Shown: positions 40,297 through 48,555, counted from the first letter of the stretch. The stretch is DNA of 64,000 bases from Lewinellaceae bacterium (GCA_020636375.1 JACJXZ010000012.1:1-64000), one strand, 5' to 3'. Made by a program: numbers and translations. The notes: a model not told the origin generated them from the sequence alone.

Positions 40297-41784
40297 CTAA
40301 GCTTTGCGGCCTTCGGCCTGGTTGATCAAATCCGTGTAGTGCTGCACCCATTCCCGGTTGTTGTCGATCGCCTGGATGGTCCGTGCCGGCACTTCCTTCC
40401 CGGCCCGCTCCAGCTTCAGCTTTTTTTGTGTGTGCGATCCGAGCCGCTTCTTGTACTCCTTGAGCCGCTGTTTCAGGTGCCGGAGGTCTGTCGTTTCGTG
40501 TGTGCGTTTTGGTGTTTCCTTCTCGTGTTCTCGTGCGTTATAAAGGTCACACGGGGAATCTGTGCTATCTTCCTGCGTTTCTCCAGTCCGGAAGCCGATC
40601 TGGCGGCGCTTGGGCTGGATGTAGATCACGTTCTCGTCTTCGCCGGCAGCGCCGTCCTGCTCGACCTTCAGGACAACGGTAATGTTGGCCAACTGCGTCG
40701 GGTCGTAAAGCTGTGCCGGTTGCTTCGGCAGGGGCGGGGGCGGCGTCCGGTCGGCGAATGCGGTGATCCGGGATTGAAGGGCATAATTCCACCGATCGCG
40801 GACGGCGTCTTTCAGGTTCGTGAACCAGTGTGGGTTGACGTCGTACTGGCTGACCTCCACCGTCTCCGCTATGCCGCTGCCTTTGTGGTGGACCCGGTCC
40901 AGGATCACAGAGGCAAAGAAGATGATGAGGCAAACAACAGTGAAATAGCCGAGGCCTCCGCCGTACTTCGCCACCTTCTCTTCCTGCCCGGATTCGATGG
41001 CGCCGGCGGCGTCCTTATATTCCTGCTCGTACCCGGCGGACCGGCCCCGGAATGACGCCCGGGCGTCGTCCAGCTCCGCAGCCTTGCCCGCCTCCAGCTC
41101 TGCAAGCTTCCCGGCTTTTTCCGCCTCCAGGGCTGCGATAGCCGCCTTGGCGTTGTCCTTCTGGGTGGCGTAGGAGTTGCCGGTACGGGCTTCTTTCCGC
41201 CGGATGTTGGCCAGGTCCGTTTTTGCTGCCGCTATCCTGCCGGAATAGGCCGATCCCTGCCCATCGAGCAGGGTTGCCCACTTGGCGGCGATGGTGGCGC
41301 TGTCTGCCTTCCATTGCGCCGTTGCCTCGGCCTGCAGGCCGGCGTACAGGCTGTCCGCTGCCAGCTTCTCCCGGCCTGCTGCCGGCGCAGTGAGGTTCTC
41401 CACTATGGTATCCGAATTTTTGAAGGACAGTACCCCGCTGGCGGCACCCAGCAGGATCACCACGACGAAAACGGCGATGCTCATCACCAGGTGCAGGCCG
41501 GCAAACCGCCCATACAAAACGGCGTCGACAGCCTGGGGAGTTGTTACCCTCAGCCCGCCCTCAATGGTGATGGTGCCCAGGGCCGCCACCAGGCCGGCCA
41601 GGTAGACGGCGATCTCCGGAAGGATCGGGGAAAGGGCCTGGTACGATAGGGCATAGATAATGCTCACCTCGGTGGCGGCGCTCACGACCTGGGCGAAGAT
41701 CCCTGTCGTCTTGACCGGCCGGTGCAGCTTGGCATAGGTTTCGAAAAAACCGGTGTCTTGCGGTAATGATCTTAGAAATTTCAT
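40297..41784 (-). CDS. Multi-spanning membrane protein with coiled coil
   Basis: 495 residues from the ATG at 41784, whose leader (AACAATTTCACAAATT) fits Bacteroidota starts better than a start at 41832. Two or three membrane helices lie within residues 25-125 (VSAATEVSIIYALSYQALSP, VYLAGLVAALGTITIEGG, LVMSIAVFVVVILLGAASG), a long Ala/Lys/Glu coiled coil at about 145-270 (AAIAALEAEKAGKLAELEAG), another helix (YFTVVCLIIFFASVILD), a Pro-rich linker and a basic helical tail. The tail (RHLKQRLKEYKKRLGSHTQK) may bind nucleic acid. No Walker motif, so it is not a Zot-type ATPase. It leads the operon of small membrane proteins. Confidence 0.7.
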   Translation of the reverse strand: MKFLRSLPQDTGFFETYAKLHRPVKTTGIFAQVVSAATEVSIIYALSYQALSPILPEIAVYLAGLVAALGTITIEGGLRVTTPQAVDAVLYGRFAGLHLVMSIAVFVVVILLGAASGVLSFKNSDTIVENLTAPAAGREKLAADSLYAGLQAEATAQWKADSATIAAKWATLLDGQGSAYSGRIAAAKTDLANIRRKEARTGNSYATQKDNAKAAIAALEAEKAGKLAELEAGKAAELDDARASFRGRSAGYEQEYKDAAGAIESGQEEKVAKYGGGLGYFTVVCLIIFFASVILDRVHHKGSGIAETVEVSQYDVNPHWFTNLKDAVRDRWNYALQSRITAFADRTPPPPLPKQPAQLYDPTQLANITVVLKVEQDGAAGEDENVIYIQPKRRQIGFRTGETQEDSTDSPCDLYNAREHEKETPKRTHETTDLRHLKQRLKEYKKRLGSHTQKKLKLERAGKEVPARTIQAIDNNREWVQHYTDLINQAEGRKA

Positions 41785-41812
41785 AATTTGTGAAATTGTT
41801 TTGTTTAACAAT

Positions 41813-41859
41813 ACCCTCCTTCCGGGGTCCACTTCACGGCCCGGTTGGAGGGTTTTTTA
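41813..41859 (+). terminator. Plus-strand hairpin with T-run facing away from the iterons
   Basis: ACCCTCCTTCCGG pairs with CCGGTTGGAGGGT (two mismatches), followed by TTTTTTA on the plus strand. There is no plus-strand gene to terminate, so it may stop an antisense or origin-associated transcript. Confidence 0.45.
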
Positions 41860-41896
41860 TTGCCTGAAAATGCGTCCTGAAATTTTTCCTATAAAA

Positions 41897-42200
41897 TCAC
41901 CGGACTAACCGGACTAACCGGACTATTTGGCACTTAAAGATCACAGGGAGAGGGAGTTACAAAAGTCCACTCACTGGACTTCGTAGTCCAGTTAGCCCGA
42001 TTTTAGTCCAGTCGATGAAACCAGGCCTTTGCCTGTTTTTTTTTGCACTGGACTACACTGGACTAAAACCCGTTTTTTTCAAATATCTGGTTTCCAGCAA
42101 CTTATATTTTGCACTGGACTACACTGGACTAGGACCGGACTAGGATAAATATTTGAATATCAAAAGCTTAAAGTTAGTATGCCCATTTTAGTCCAGTAAG
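41897..42200. repeat. Iteron-like GGACTA repeat field, candidate replication origin
   Basis: Eight GGACTA and three TAGTCC motifs plus partial units within about 300 bp. Three units are spaced exactly 9 bp apart (ACCGGACTA series at 41898-41925), and TTTTGCACTGGACTACACTG (plus GACTA) occurs twice as a perfect 25-bp direct repeat at 42041-42065 and 42107-42131. AT-rich blocks lie between. Position directly behind the primase/helicase gene suggests an origin with iterons; a control region for the downstream operon is the alternative. Confidence 0.65.
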
Positions 42201-42202
42201 TC

Positions 42203-45055
42203 TTAAGTTTTCGTCTTAATAAAATCCAAGTCAAGGGACTCATGCCGGAATTTCAGGCACCGCCTTTGCGGCCCGCCTTCCTCCATTACGACCCTGGATT
42301 TTAGCCGGTCCGTCTCTCCCTTCCCCTGTGGTCTTTCAAAGTATGGCTGCATGGTCAGGTAGCTCTCCAGAGTGGCCTTATCCAGGTGGTTTAGCTGTTG
42401 CTTTATCGCCTGCTCCTTGTAAATTTTGAATGCCCTGTTAAAATCGAGGTACAGGTGTTCGCCCCTTACCACGTAGTGGGTTCCCCGGAAGAAACTCTGT
42501 CCCTCTTCCGAGTCGATGATTTGCCAGAATTCGGACACTTCGCTGGTCTTCGTCATCTGGTCGTGCTGCTCGATGACTTTTTCGCGCATCAGCCTGTAAA
42601 TGGCCTCGTAGTCGAAAGGAAAGTCCAGCAGCCCGGAAAGAACCCTGAAGGGCGCCAAGATGGCGGCGACGTTGGCCAATGTCCGCTCATCCAGGTGGTT
42701 TGTCTTCCCGTCGCGCCGGAGGTGGCCATACACCGTTGAAAATTCAAAGCCGAATTGGGCAGCGACGACCTCGCGGTGCCTCAAAATTTCGAGGAGGACA
42801 TTTCCCAAACCGGCGGAGATCATTTCCTCCAGGCCCCTGAAAGCAGCCTTCTCTCCATCGTCGAATTTCGTTTTGCTAAAAGTCAGCATCAAAACCCGGC
42901 TGAAAAGGGCGTTCTCTTTGGTGGGCATTTCTTGCCCGCCGAGGATCACCGCCGAATTGACCAGGGTGGCGTGTGTCCGGTTGTCGTTGGATGTCTGCGC
43001 CCGTTCATAGCCGATGCCGTCGTAGACGTTTTTCAGCATCCCGATGAGGTTCTTGTCGATCCGGTTCTTATATTCTTCGAAGGCCTCCAGGCCGTTCCGT
43101 ACCTGCGCCAACTTCCGGGAAAAGCCCCTCGGGCTGGATGCGCTCTCCAGGCCAATCGCGTCGTTCGGCCCGTAGTTGCCGAACAGCCGCCGCATCGCCT
43201 GCCGGAAAGTGGTTTTGCCGGTGCCTTTGGGGCCAAATAGGAAGAGTAGGGGAAAGCAGTTGGCGTGTGCGAACACCACATCCCGGAAAGCGGCTGCAAC
43301 GACGAAACAGATGCCTATTTTGGCATTGTCGTGAAAGGTCTTCACCAGCTGCAGGCCCCACTCTTTGAAAGTCGTGTTGCCGTTCTCGAAAACGAACTTC
43401 CGCTCGTTGTGATATTCTCTTTCCGCGTCTTCGTTAACCTTGCTGAAAGCGGGGAGATAAAATCTCAATTCGCCGATCGACGCGATCCCGTACTCGTTGG
43501 CCTGATAGAAGGCCTTCCCGTCAAAGATGCCATTGGCAAAGGCATAGTACCCGTTTTCGGGCAGGTGACCCAATACTGTGACCTCTTCGGCGGTTTCTTC
43601 GTGCTGGTATAAATACTCCTTAATGAGGGCGAATTGGTTGCTGCTGAAGGAAGGAACAAAGTTGCCTTTCCCCTCCACGATAGCCGCAAATTCCCTGGGG
43701 CTGGTAAGGGCCTTGACCGAGCAGCAGATCACTGTCTTTTCGCCATTGACGTTTTGCAGTTCCATGATCCGTTTCGGGGCTTGGTTGTCCAGAAGCAAAT
43801 ACAAAGGTGTGATTGTGAAATTGGTAACGTTTTCTCGACCACTTCCTCTCGATGCGGGACACTCGTACCGGCCCTTTTTGATCTTCAACGGAAACTTGGG
43901 CGGCGGCAATTCTTTCTCCTGCACCTCCGCCGGCGGAATGATCCGGATGCCGGCAGGGGATGGAGTAGGGGGGGAGGCAACCTCCCAGGAAGAGCCGTTT
44001 ATTTTAGGCTTCCCGTTTCCTCTGGCGGATATTATCCTGGCTGCGTCATAAGTGATGCCCTGGGCCTTCGCATGGTCGAGGAAGGAGCCGATCGTCACGG
44101 CGCCGCGATCTTTACCCAGCGCCCTGGTGAACTCTTTATCCGTTTGGGCCGGGTCGTAACGGTCATGGAACTGGCTGACCTGGTGGGCCAGGTGCCGGCC
44201 CGCTTCGCCATACTCGTGAGCGAGTGGAAGGAGGATTTTGATAAACCAGGTTTCAACCCCGTTCGTAATGTCGATCCCCCGTTCGGTGATCTGCCGGATC
44301 ACGTCGTTGACCTTTTCTTCGTGCGTGAATTCGACCAGGTACTTGCCCGACCGGCGGGGCTGGTCTCCCCCCCCCCTGTTGTCTTCCTCCCCGGTAATCT
44401 TCCCCTCCCACTTAAAAACCTCATAATTCTCGGGCTGGTAAACCAGGTTGGCGGGTGTGTAAGCAGGATACCACATTCGTGTCACGTCGCCGGTACTGCC
44501 GTCTATGTGTTCTCCGGCAGGTTCTTTCTCCCCCGGATATTTAACCGGGATGTCGAAGGTTTCGGCCAGGTGTTCACAAATCGCCAGGTAGGCTTCTTGC
44601 TGTTGTTCCTGTTCAAATTCCGCCTCGATCCAAACCCTTGTCCCTCCGCCCAGGGATTGATCCATCCGGCGGATATACGGGCTTTTATGGGCGGCTCCCA
44701 GGTTGAACCGGTGCATGTGTTCGTCCCCGCCATCGACGTCGAACGCCAGGAGGGAAGAGGGAGTGTCCAGGCTTCCCCGGCTCTCCCATTTCCCCAGGCA
44801 AACGGCGGAACACCGTTTCCGCCTGGCTTCTTTGTAATCCTCCGGGCTTTTGGCTTTCAACGCCCGGAGTTCAGTTGTCAGGTTGACCAACTTCTCGTTG
44901 TCCGGATCGCTGCATTTCGCGAAGAACTCGTCCACCGGCAGCACTCGCTGTGGGGGAGTGCCGTCCTTGACTAAAACACTTTTGAAAACGGACACGAAAT
45001 CAGCTGTCCGTTTGCCTTTCGCAGGCCTTTTGATATTGCTCGTCATCTCCAGCAT
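42203..45055 (-). CDS. Primase/helicase-like replication protein
   Basis: 950 residues (a start at 45046 is also possible). Residues 80-210 resemble the VirE/BT4734-type N-terminal domain with SSLLAFDVDGGDE and SLGGGTRVWIEAEF, a primase-like fold common on Bacteroidota mobile elements. Residues about 260-340 are a helical primase-C-like region. Residues 560-760 are a P-loop ATPase with Walker A in LFGPKGTGKTTFRQAM, a Walker-B-like LEAFEEYKN and a sensor region NSAVILGGQEMP, as in SF3-type or D5-like helicases. It probably starts and unwinds replication of the element at the repeats directly behind the gene. Confidence 0.8.
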   Translation of the reverse strand: MLEMTSNIKRPAKGKRTADFVSVFKSVLVKDGTPPQRVLPVDEFFAKCSDPDNEKLVNLTTELRALKAKSPEDYKEARRKRCSAVCLGKWESRGSLDTPSSLLAFDVDGGDEHMHRFNLGAAHKSPYIRRMDQSLGGGTRVWIEAEFEQEQQQEAYLAICEHLAETFDIPVKYPGEKEPAGEHIDGSTGDVTRMWYPAYTPANLVYQPENYEVFKWEGKITGEEDNRGGGDQPRRSGKYLVEFTHEEKVNDVIRQITERGIDITNGVETWFIKILLPLAHEYGEAGRHLAHQVSQFHDRYDPAQTDKEFTRALGKDRGAVTIGSFLDHAKAQGITYDAARIISARGNGKPKINGSSWEVASPPTPSPAGIRIIPPAEVQEKELPPPKFPLKIKKGRYECPASRGSGRENVTNFTITPLYLLLDNQAPKRIMELQNVNGEKTVICCSVKALTSPREFAAIVEGKGNFVPSFSSNQFALIKEYLYQHEETAEEVTVLGHLPENGYYAFANGIFDGKAFYQANEYGIASIGELRFYLPAFSKVNEDAEREYHNERKFVFENGNTTFKEWGLQLVKTFHDNAKIGICFVVAAAFRDVVFAHANCFPLLFLFGPKGTGKTTFRQAMRRLFGNYGPNDAIGLESASSPRGFSRKLAQVRNGLEAFEEYKNRIDKNLIGMLKNVYDGIGYERAQTSNDNRTHATLVNSAVILGGQEMPTKENALFSRVLMLTFSKTKFDDGEKAAFRGLEEMISAGLGNVLLEILRHREVVAAQFGFEFSTVYGHLRRDGKTNHLDERTLANVAAILAPFRVLSGLLDFPFDYEAIYRLMREKVIEQHDQMTKTSEVSEFWQIIDSEEGQSFFRGTHYVVRGEHLYLDFNRAFKIYKEQAIKQQLNHLDKATLESYLTMQPYFERPQGKGETDRLKSRVVMEEGGPQRRCLKFRHESLDLDFIKTKT

Positions 45056-45305
45056 TTTTGAGAATTTTACATAGCAAAATGGCTAATTCAACTAAATCTG
45101 CAGTTTCAGTTTTTATTTTAGCACAAGCCGGCTCGAGCAATTTGGCGGTCAGTTTTTCGGCGCTTTCAATCGCCTGGGCATTTTTGGTGTTGGTCGTCAT
45201 CACGTTCCGAATTTTTTCGAGCAGCACGGATATATGAACCGCTTGCCGCAGCCGGTTTCCGGTTGCCCGATGGGTTGGATAATTTAAATTACTGTTTGCG
45301 CTCAT
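45000..45305 (-). CDS. Small helical protein upstream of the primase
   Basis: 101 residues from the ATG at 45305 (MSANSNLNYPTHRATGNRLR). All-helical and charged (VLLEKIRNVMTTNTKNAQAI, ESAEKLTAKLLEPACAKIKT). It overlaps the primase start by about 55 nt, so both are likely translated from one mRNA. Function unknown; an accessory replication or copy-control role is an inference from position only. Confidence 0.5.
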   Translation of the reverse strand: MSANSNLNYPTHRATGNRLRQAVHISVLLEKIRNVMTTNTKNAQAIESAEKLTAKLLEPACAKIKTETADLVELAILLCKILKNAGDDEQYQKACERQTDS

Positions 45306-45425
45306 CAAACTTGTTTTTTGAGCGCTCTCGGAAGGCGATGAATTGAAAGTGGCGGGAAAATCATTATCTTTGTCCCGAAGAAATACCAAAGTTTAGGGTG
45401 TTCCGCCTCCGGAGCGCCCTTTTTT

Positions 45426-45626
45426 TTATGCCTCCGCCTGCTGCGATTTCAGCGCGTCGATGATCTCACTGTGCAGGCAATACAACTTCCGCCCTTGGCG
45501 GTATACTTTTATGGTCCCTTCCCGCCACAATTTGTTGAAGGTGTTGCGCGAGATGTCGAGAATCCTCATAACGTCCTGAGCGGAGAGAATCTCCGGCTGC
45601 GGGGTTTGCTTTTTTGGTTCCATCAT
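45426..45626 (-). CDS. Excisionase-like helix-turn-helix protein
   Basis: 66 residues. ILSAQDVMRILDISRNTFNK followed by LWREGTIKVYRQGRKLYCLH is the winged HTH of the MerR/AlpA-type excisionase family (helix_turn_helix_17-like). Such proteins of Bacteroidota integrative elements act with the integrase in excision or as regulators. It lies between the replication genes and the integrase module. Confidence 0.8.
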   Translation of the reverse strand: MMEPKKQTPQPEILSAQDVMRILDISRNTFNKLWREGTIKVYRQGRKLYCLHSEIIDALKSQQAEA

Positions 45627-45752
45627 ATTATTTTTTTAATTAATGATTTCCGCTTAGTCAGTAGGCGGCTTTTAGCTTCAATAAGTCGCAAATTAAGTCT
45701 AAAACATGCTAATTGCAAGTTTTTGAAATGTTTTTTGGAGTTTAAAAAAACA

Positions 45753-46523
45753 TTAAAAAGAAGCCTTCTTTCTAATGTATTCTAAGTCAATTAATTGGAT
45801 GTATTTTTCCAATTTGGTTTTTTCCGGAGAAAATTTTTCAATAAAATCAAAATCGCTCAATTCTCGTTTGGCCAATTTCATTTTGCTGGAAATGTTATTC
45901 ATAAATACCGGCAAATTCTTTTTGTCGTCTCCGATAACCCAAGAGAAGAAAGTCCCATTTACATCCCCATTATTTTCTTCTTTCAGCTTTACATACAGGT
46001 AATAAAAAATATAGGCTTCTATCGCGGTAATGGTTTCCTCATTCAGGGATGCCTTGATTCTTGGGTATTCAATTGCTGCCTGCAAATACATTTCCCTCAA
46101 TCCTCCATATTCTACAACCCTGAGATAATCTTTGGCAACCATAAATTGAGCTATGTCTTTTTTGAATAAGATTTCTGCGTTCGTCCTAAGAATGTCGAGC
46201 AAAGAAGTGTAGTAAAACTCAATTAATGAGCCTATTCCAGCGATAGAAAAGTCTTCTTCTTTTTTCTCCTGATACCGCACTATCCTGGCAATAATTTCCT
46301 CCTTTTCCAGAAGATAATTCCCGGTTGCTGCTACTGCGTTGTGGGTGTATTCTCTTTTCAGAAAACTTTCAAGATCATCTTCACTCCAATGTATATCAGC
46401 ATCTCCCCAGGCACATTTTATTTGAGTATTTTTCGTATCATAATTGATCCTGATATACAGTTGCTTGAAGTCATCTTTTCCCCTTAATAAATACCTGAAA
46501 CTAATCTTCTTTTTCTTTGCCAT
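45753..46523 (-). CDS. Unknown low-GC protein with integrase-arm-like N-terminus
   Basis: 256 residues; base composition clearly richer in A/T than neighbours. Residues 1-45 (KKKKISFRYLLRGKDDFKQL, YIRINYDTKNTQIKCAWGDA) resemble the three-stranded arm-DNA-binding domain that precedes Bacteroidota tyrosine recombinases, but no SAM-like or catalytic domain follows. The remainder is helical (SIAGIGSLIEFYYTSLLDIL, ETITAIEAYIFYYLYVKLKE). It starts 8 nt downstream of the integrase stop, so they may be co-transcribed. It could be a directionality or regulatory partner of the integrase, or cargo such as a defence gene. Confidence 0.6.
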   Translation of the reverse strand: MAKKKKISFRYLLRGKDDFKQLYIRINYDTKNTQIKCAWGDADIHWSEDDLESFLKREYTHNAVAATGNYLLEKEEIIARIVRYQEKKEEDFSIAGIGSLIEFYYTSLLDILRTNAEILFKKDIAQFMVAKDYLRVVEYGGLREMYLQAAIEYPRIKASLNEETITAIEAYIFYYLYVKLKEENNGDVNGTFFSWVIGDDKKNLPVFMNNISSKMKLAKRELSDFDFIEKFSPEKTKLEKYIQLIDLEYIRKKASF

Positions 46524-46532
46524 ATTGCTAGT

Positions 46533-47735
46533 TTAATCCCAATCTACGCCGTCCAGGGCGCGGTTGATCATCCCCCGGTTCATGTGTACGTAGATCATGG
46601 TTTCCCGCAGGTTTGAATGCTGCATCAGTTCTTTGAGGATGTGGACGTCGATCTTGCCCGCCATAATGGCGCCGAAGGTGTGCCGGCCGGTGTGGCTGGC
46701 GATCTCGTCCTGCACCCGCTTCCGGACCGGCAGTTGCCGGGCGATCTTCTTGAGTTGCTTCACGTAGGCATTCCGGCATGTGTAGTGGAAGATCGGGCCG
46801 TCGATGTAGAAGGACCGCAACCGGCGCTGGATGATCCGCTCGGGGCGGCTCGATCCTCCATCCGGGTGGGGGAATAGCTTGCGGAGGTTTTGCCGGTACG
46901 GCTTTTTCGTCTTCTGGGCCGTCAGGAACAGCTCTATGCCGTCCGGAGTCTCCAGGATGTGGTCATCCTTGATTTTGGAAATATCGCTGAACCGAAGGCC
47001 CGTGTAGCAGCTAAAAAGGAAGAAATCGAGCAGCGCGGGGTGATGGTCCTTTTTCGAGGTATCGAAGCGCTCAAACAGCCCCAGCTCGTGTTCGGTGAGA
47101 AACAGCTTGTCGGTCTGCGCCGGGCGCACCTTCACCTGGTTGCAGGGGTTGGCGGAAAGCCGGTTGTGCCTGACGGCCAGGTTGATGTACTTCCGGAGGT
47201 TTTTGAAGTGCTTGTGGACCGTATTCTGCACCAGGCCGGCGTTGTAAAGGCCCTGGACAAATTCCTGGACAAAGGAGGGCTTCAGGTCGGAGAAATAGGC
47301 GGGATCGCGGAACTCCTGAAGCTTCCGGAAGGTGTTCGCCTGGTCGAGGTGGCTGCTCGGGGCCAGCCTGCCCCGTTCCTTCTCCAGTTGCTCCCGGAAA
47401 AAATCGGTGAAGGTTTCCGACCGGCTGCCCGTCTGCATGTATTCCCGCAGCCGCTCCAGGGACACCTGGCCGTCCCGGTGCATGACCTCATGTTCGAACC
47501 GCTCCATGCGGCTGACCAGGTCGGCAATAGTCTTGTTTAAAGCAAATTGGTTTGGATGGTGGACGATGCGCTGATACTTCTTGTGCCACTGGGCTGGAGT
47601 GATGAGGATACCGGTATTGTGGTAGTAGGTTCGGCCATTGAGGTAGGCACGGATCAGCACGACGGCAGTGCCGTCCTGACGGAGTTCGCCGCGTTTGTCT
47701 TTATCATAGACCACAGCATAACGGATAGCTTGCAT
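46533..47735 (-). CDS. Tyrosine recombinase (integrase)
   Basis: About 400 residues from the ATG at 47735 (MQAIRYAVVYDKDKRG), which follows a clear A-rich leader. Order: arm-binding domain (TAVVLIRAYLNGRTYYHNTG), SAM-like core-binding domain (about 100-205), catalytic domain. Catalytic residues: Arg in CYTGLRFSDI, His and Arg in SHTGRHTFGAI, His in ELMQHSNL and the nucleophilic Tyr in ETMIYVHMNRG. It is next to tRNA-Asp, into whose 3' end the element is inserted, so it is the probable integrase of this element. Confidence 0.93.
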   Translation of the reverse strand: MQAIRYAVVYDKDKRGELRQDGTAVVLIRAYLNGRTYYHNTGILITPAQWHKKYQRIVHHPNQFALNKTIADLVSRMERFEHEVMHRDGQVSLERLREYMQTGSRSETFTDFFREQLEKERGRLAPSSHLDQANTFRKLQEFRDPAYFSDLKPSFVQEFVQGLYNAGLVQNTVHKHFKNLRKYINLAVRHNRLSANPCNQVKVRPAQTDKLFLTEHELGLFERFDTSKKDHHPALLDFFLFSCYTGLRFSDISKIKDDHILETPDGIELFLTAQKTKKPYRQNLRKLFPHPDGGSSRPERIIQRRLRSFYIDGPIFHYTCRNAYVKQLKKIARQLPVRKRVQDEIASHTGRHTFGAIMAGKIDVHILKELMQHSNLRETMIYVHMNRGMINRALDGVDWD

Positions 47736-47934
47736 TTTTTTCGCTTTAGGAATGTGACATAGTAAAATCAAAAAATGAAGCTAAAGCGATCCTACTGTAA
47801 CAATAGCGGAAAAAAATGCATGAAATTAGAAGAAACCTAAAGGGGCTTACTGAAACTCAACGCGCTGTTTTTCCTTTGAAAAGCCCCGTAAACAGTGCGT
47901 TTTAGCAACTAAATGAATCTGTTTGAAACATAGT

Positions 47935-48011
47935 TGGCGGTCCGGACGGGACTCGAACCCGCGACCCCCTGCGTGACAGGCAGGTATTCTAACCAACTGA
48001 ACTACCGGACC
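47935..48011 (-). tRNA. tRNA-Asp(GTC), integration target
   Basis: Acceptor GGTCCGG/CCGGACC, D stem GTTC/GAAT, anticodon stem CCTGC/GCAGG with loop CTGTCAC (anticodon GTC), variable GGGTC, T arm GCGGG-TTCGAGT-CCCGT, discriminator G. CCA happens to follow in the DNA. The 3' 15 nt together with flanking bases form the right att core. Confidence 0.92.
47937..47953. repeat. attR-type core within tRNA-Asp 3' end
   Basis: GCGGTCCGGACGGGACT, identical to 36575-36591. Confidence 0.85.
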
Positions 48012-48051
48012 TTATTTTTGCAGCCACATCCTTACGCGGCTATTTTTTGCT

Positions 48052-48125
48052 TTTCCGGACGGGACTCGAACCCGCGACCCTCCCGACAAGAGTCGGGATA
48101 TTCTAACCAACTGAACTACCGGACC
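48052..48125 (-). pseudogene. tRNA-Asp-derived tRNA with altered anticodon arm
   Basis: The 5' acceptor strand, D arm, variable loop and T arm are identical to the adjacent tRNA-Asp, but the anticodon arm is an unrelated 18-nt sequence (TCCCGACTCTTGTCGGGA) that gives either a 5-bp stem with an 8-nt loop or a bulged stem, with CTT near the centre. The acceptor 3' strand is CCGGAAA, so the two outermost pairs are lost. Probably a non-functional duplicate or chimera of two tRNAs. Confidence 0.6.
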
Positions 48126-48465
48126 TTGTCCGCCGTAGCTCGTTAGAGCGAAGGCGGACCAGCTGATTTCTCATCAGCGAGTGCAAATGTATAACCATTT
48201 CTAAAATGATGCAACACCTCGCCGCAAAAAAATAAAAAAAGTTTTGCATCACAATGCTTATTGCTAATTTTGTAGTCCTGTTTGGAGAAGCCCGGAGATG
48301 GGGGGAGGCTTTCTTTCCCGTTTCCCAGGGCAGCATCTGGCAGTACAAACCCCAGGAACCGATATGCGGCGGGCCACAGGGCGGGCCGGTTATCGGGTTA
48401 TTTGTTGCTTTCCGGGACGAAGTTCCGGGGCAGTTGTTAGTTGTTGGTTATTGTCCATCTGCGGC

Positions 48466-48510
48466 GGCTACCCGTCTAACATTGGATTCCGCTTTTCAGT
48501 ATTAAAAGCG
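48466..48510. repeat. GGCTACCCGTCTAA element, single arm plus hairpin
   Basis: GGCTACCCGTCTAACATTGG at 48466-48485, then CCGCTTTT-CAGTATT-AAAAGCGG at 48488-48510. The second arm expected from the other copies is absent. Confidence 0.55.
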
Positions 48511-48555
48511 GGATATGTTGTTTGTTGCCGGTTTGGCCTTGGGGTCGCCGGAACC

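Larger units (their letters stand above)
36575..47953. mobile_element. Integrative element in tRNA-Asp (about 11.4 kb)
   Basis: Bounded by the 17-bp direct repeat and inserted in the 3' end of tRNA-Asp(GTC). All recognised genes are on the minus strand. From the tRNA inward: tyrosine recombinase, unknown low-GC gene, HTH excisionase-like gene, small helical protein, primase/helicase, iteron-like repeats, multi-spanning coiled-coil membrane protein, GIY-YIG-like protein, a tightly packed set of small proteins, a lipoprotein, and a terminator. I recognise no relaxase, type IV secretion, capsid, portal or terminase gene. It could be a replicating satellite, a small prophage of an unfamiliar type or an integrated plasmid. 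Confidence 0.85.

Noticed and set aside
40297..41784. Zot-like or conjugation ATPase
   Set aside because: No Walker A or B motif is visible; it is a membrane and coiled-coil protein.
41897..42200. Possible CRISPR array at the GGACTA repeats
   Set aside because: Units are short, in both orientations and irregularly spaced; fits iterons, not CRISPR.
43634..44974. 446-codon plus-strand frame inside the element
   Set aside because: Antisense to the primase/helicase gene, whose Walker A motif supports the minus strand.
47934..48146. Plus-strand frame over the tRNAs (with NPRPSRQESG-like text)
   Set aside because: This is the usual spurious translation of tRNA genes.
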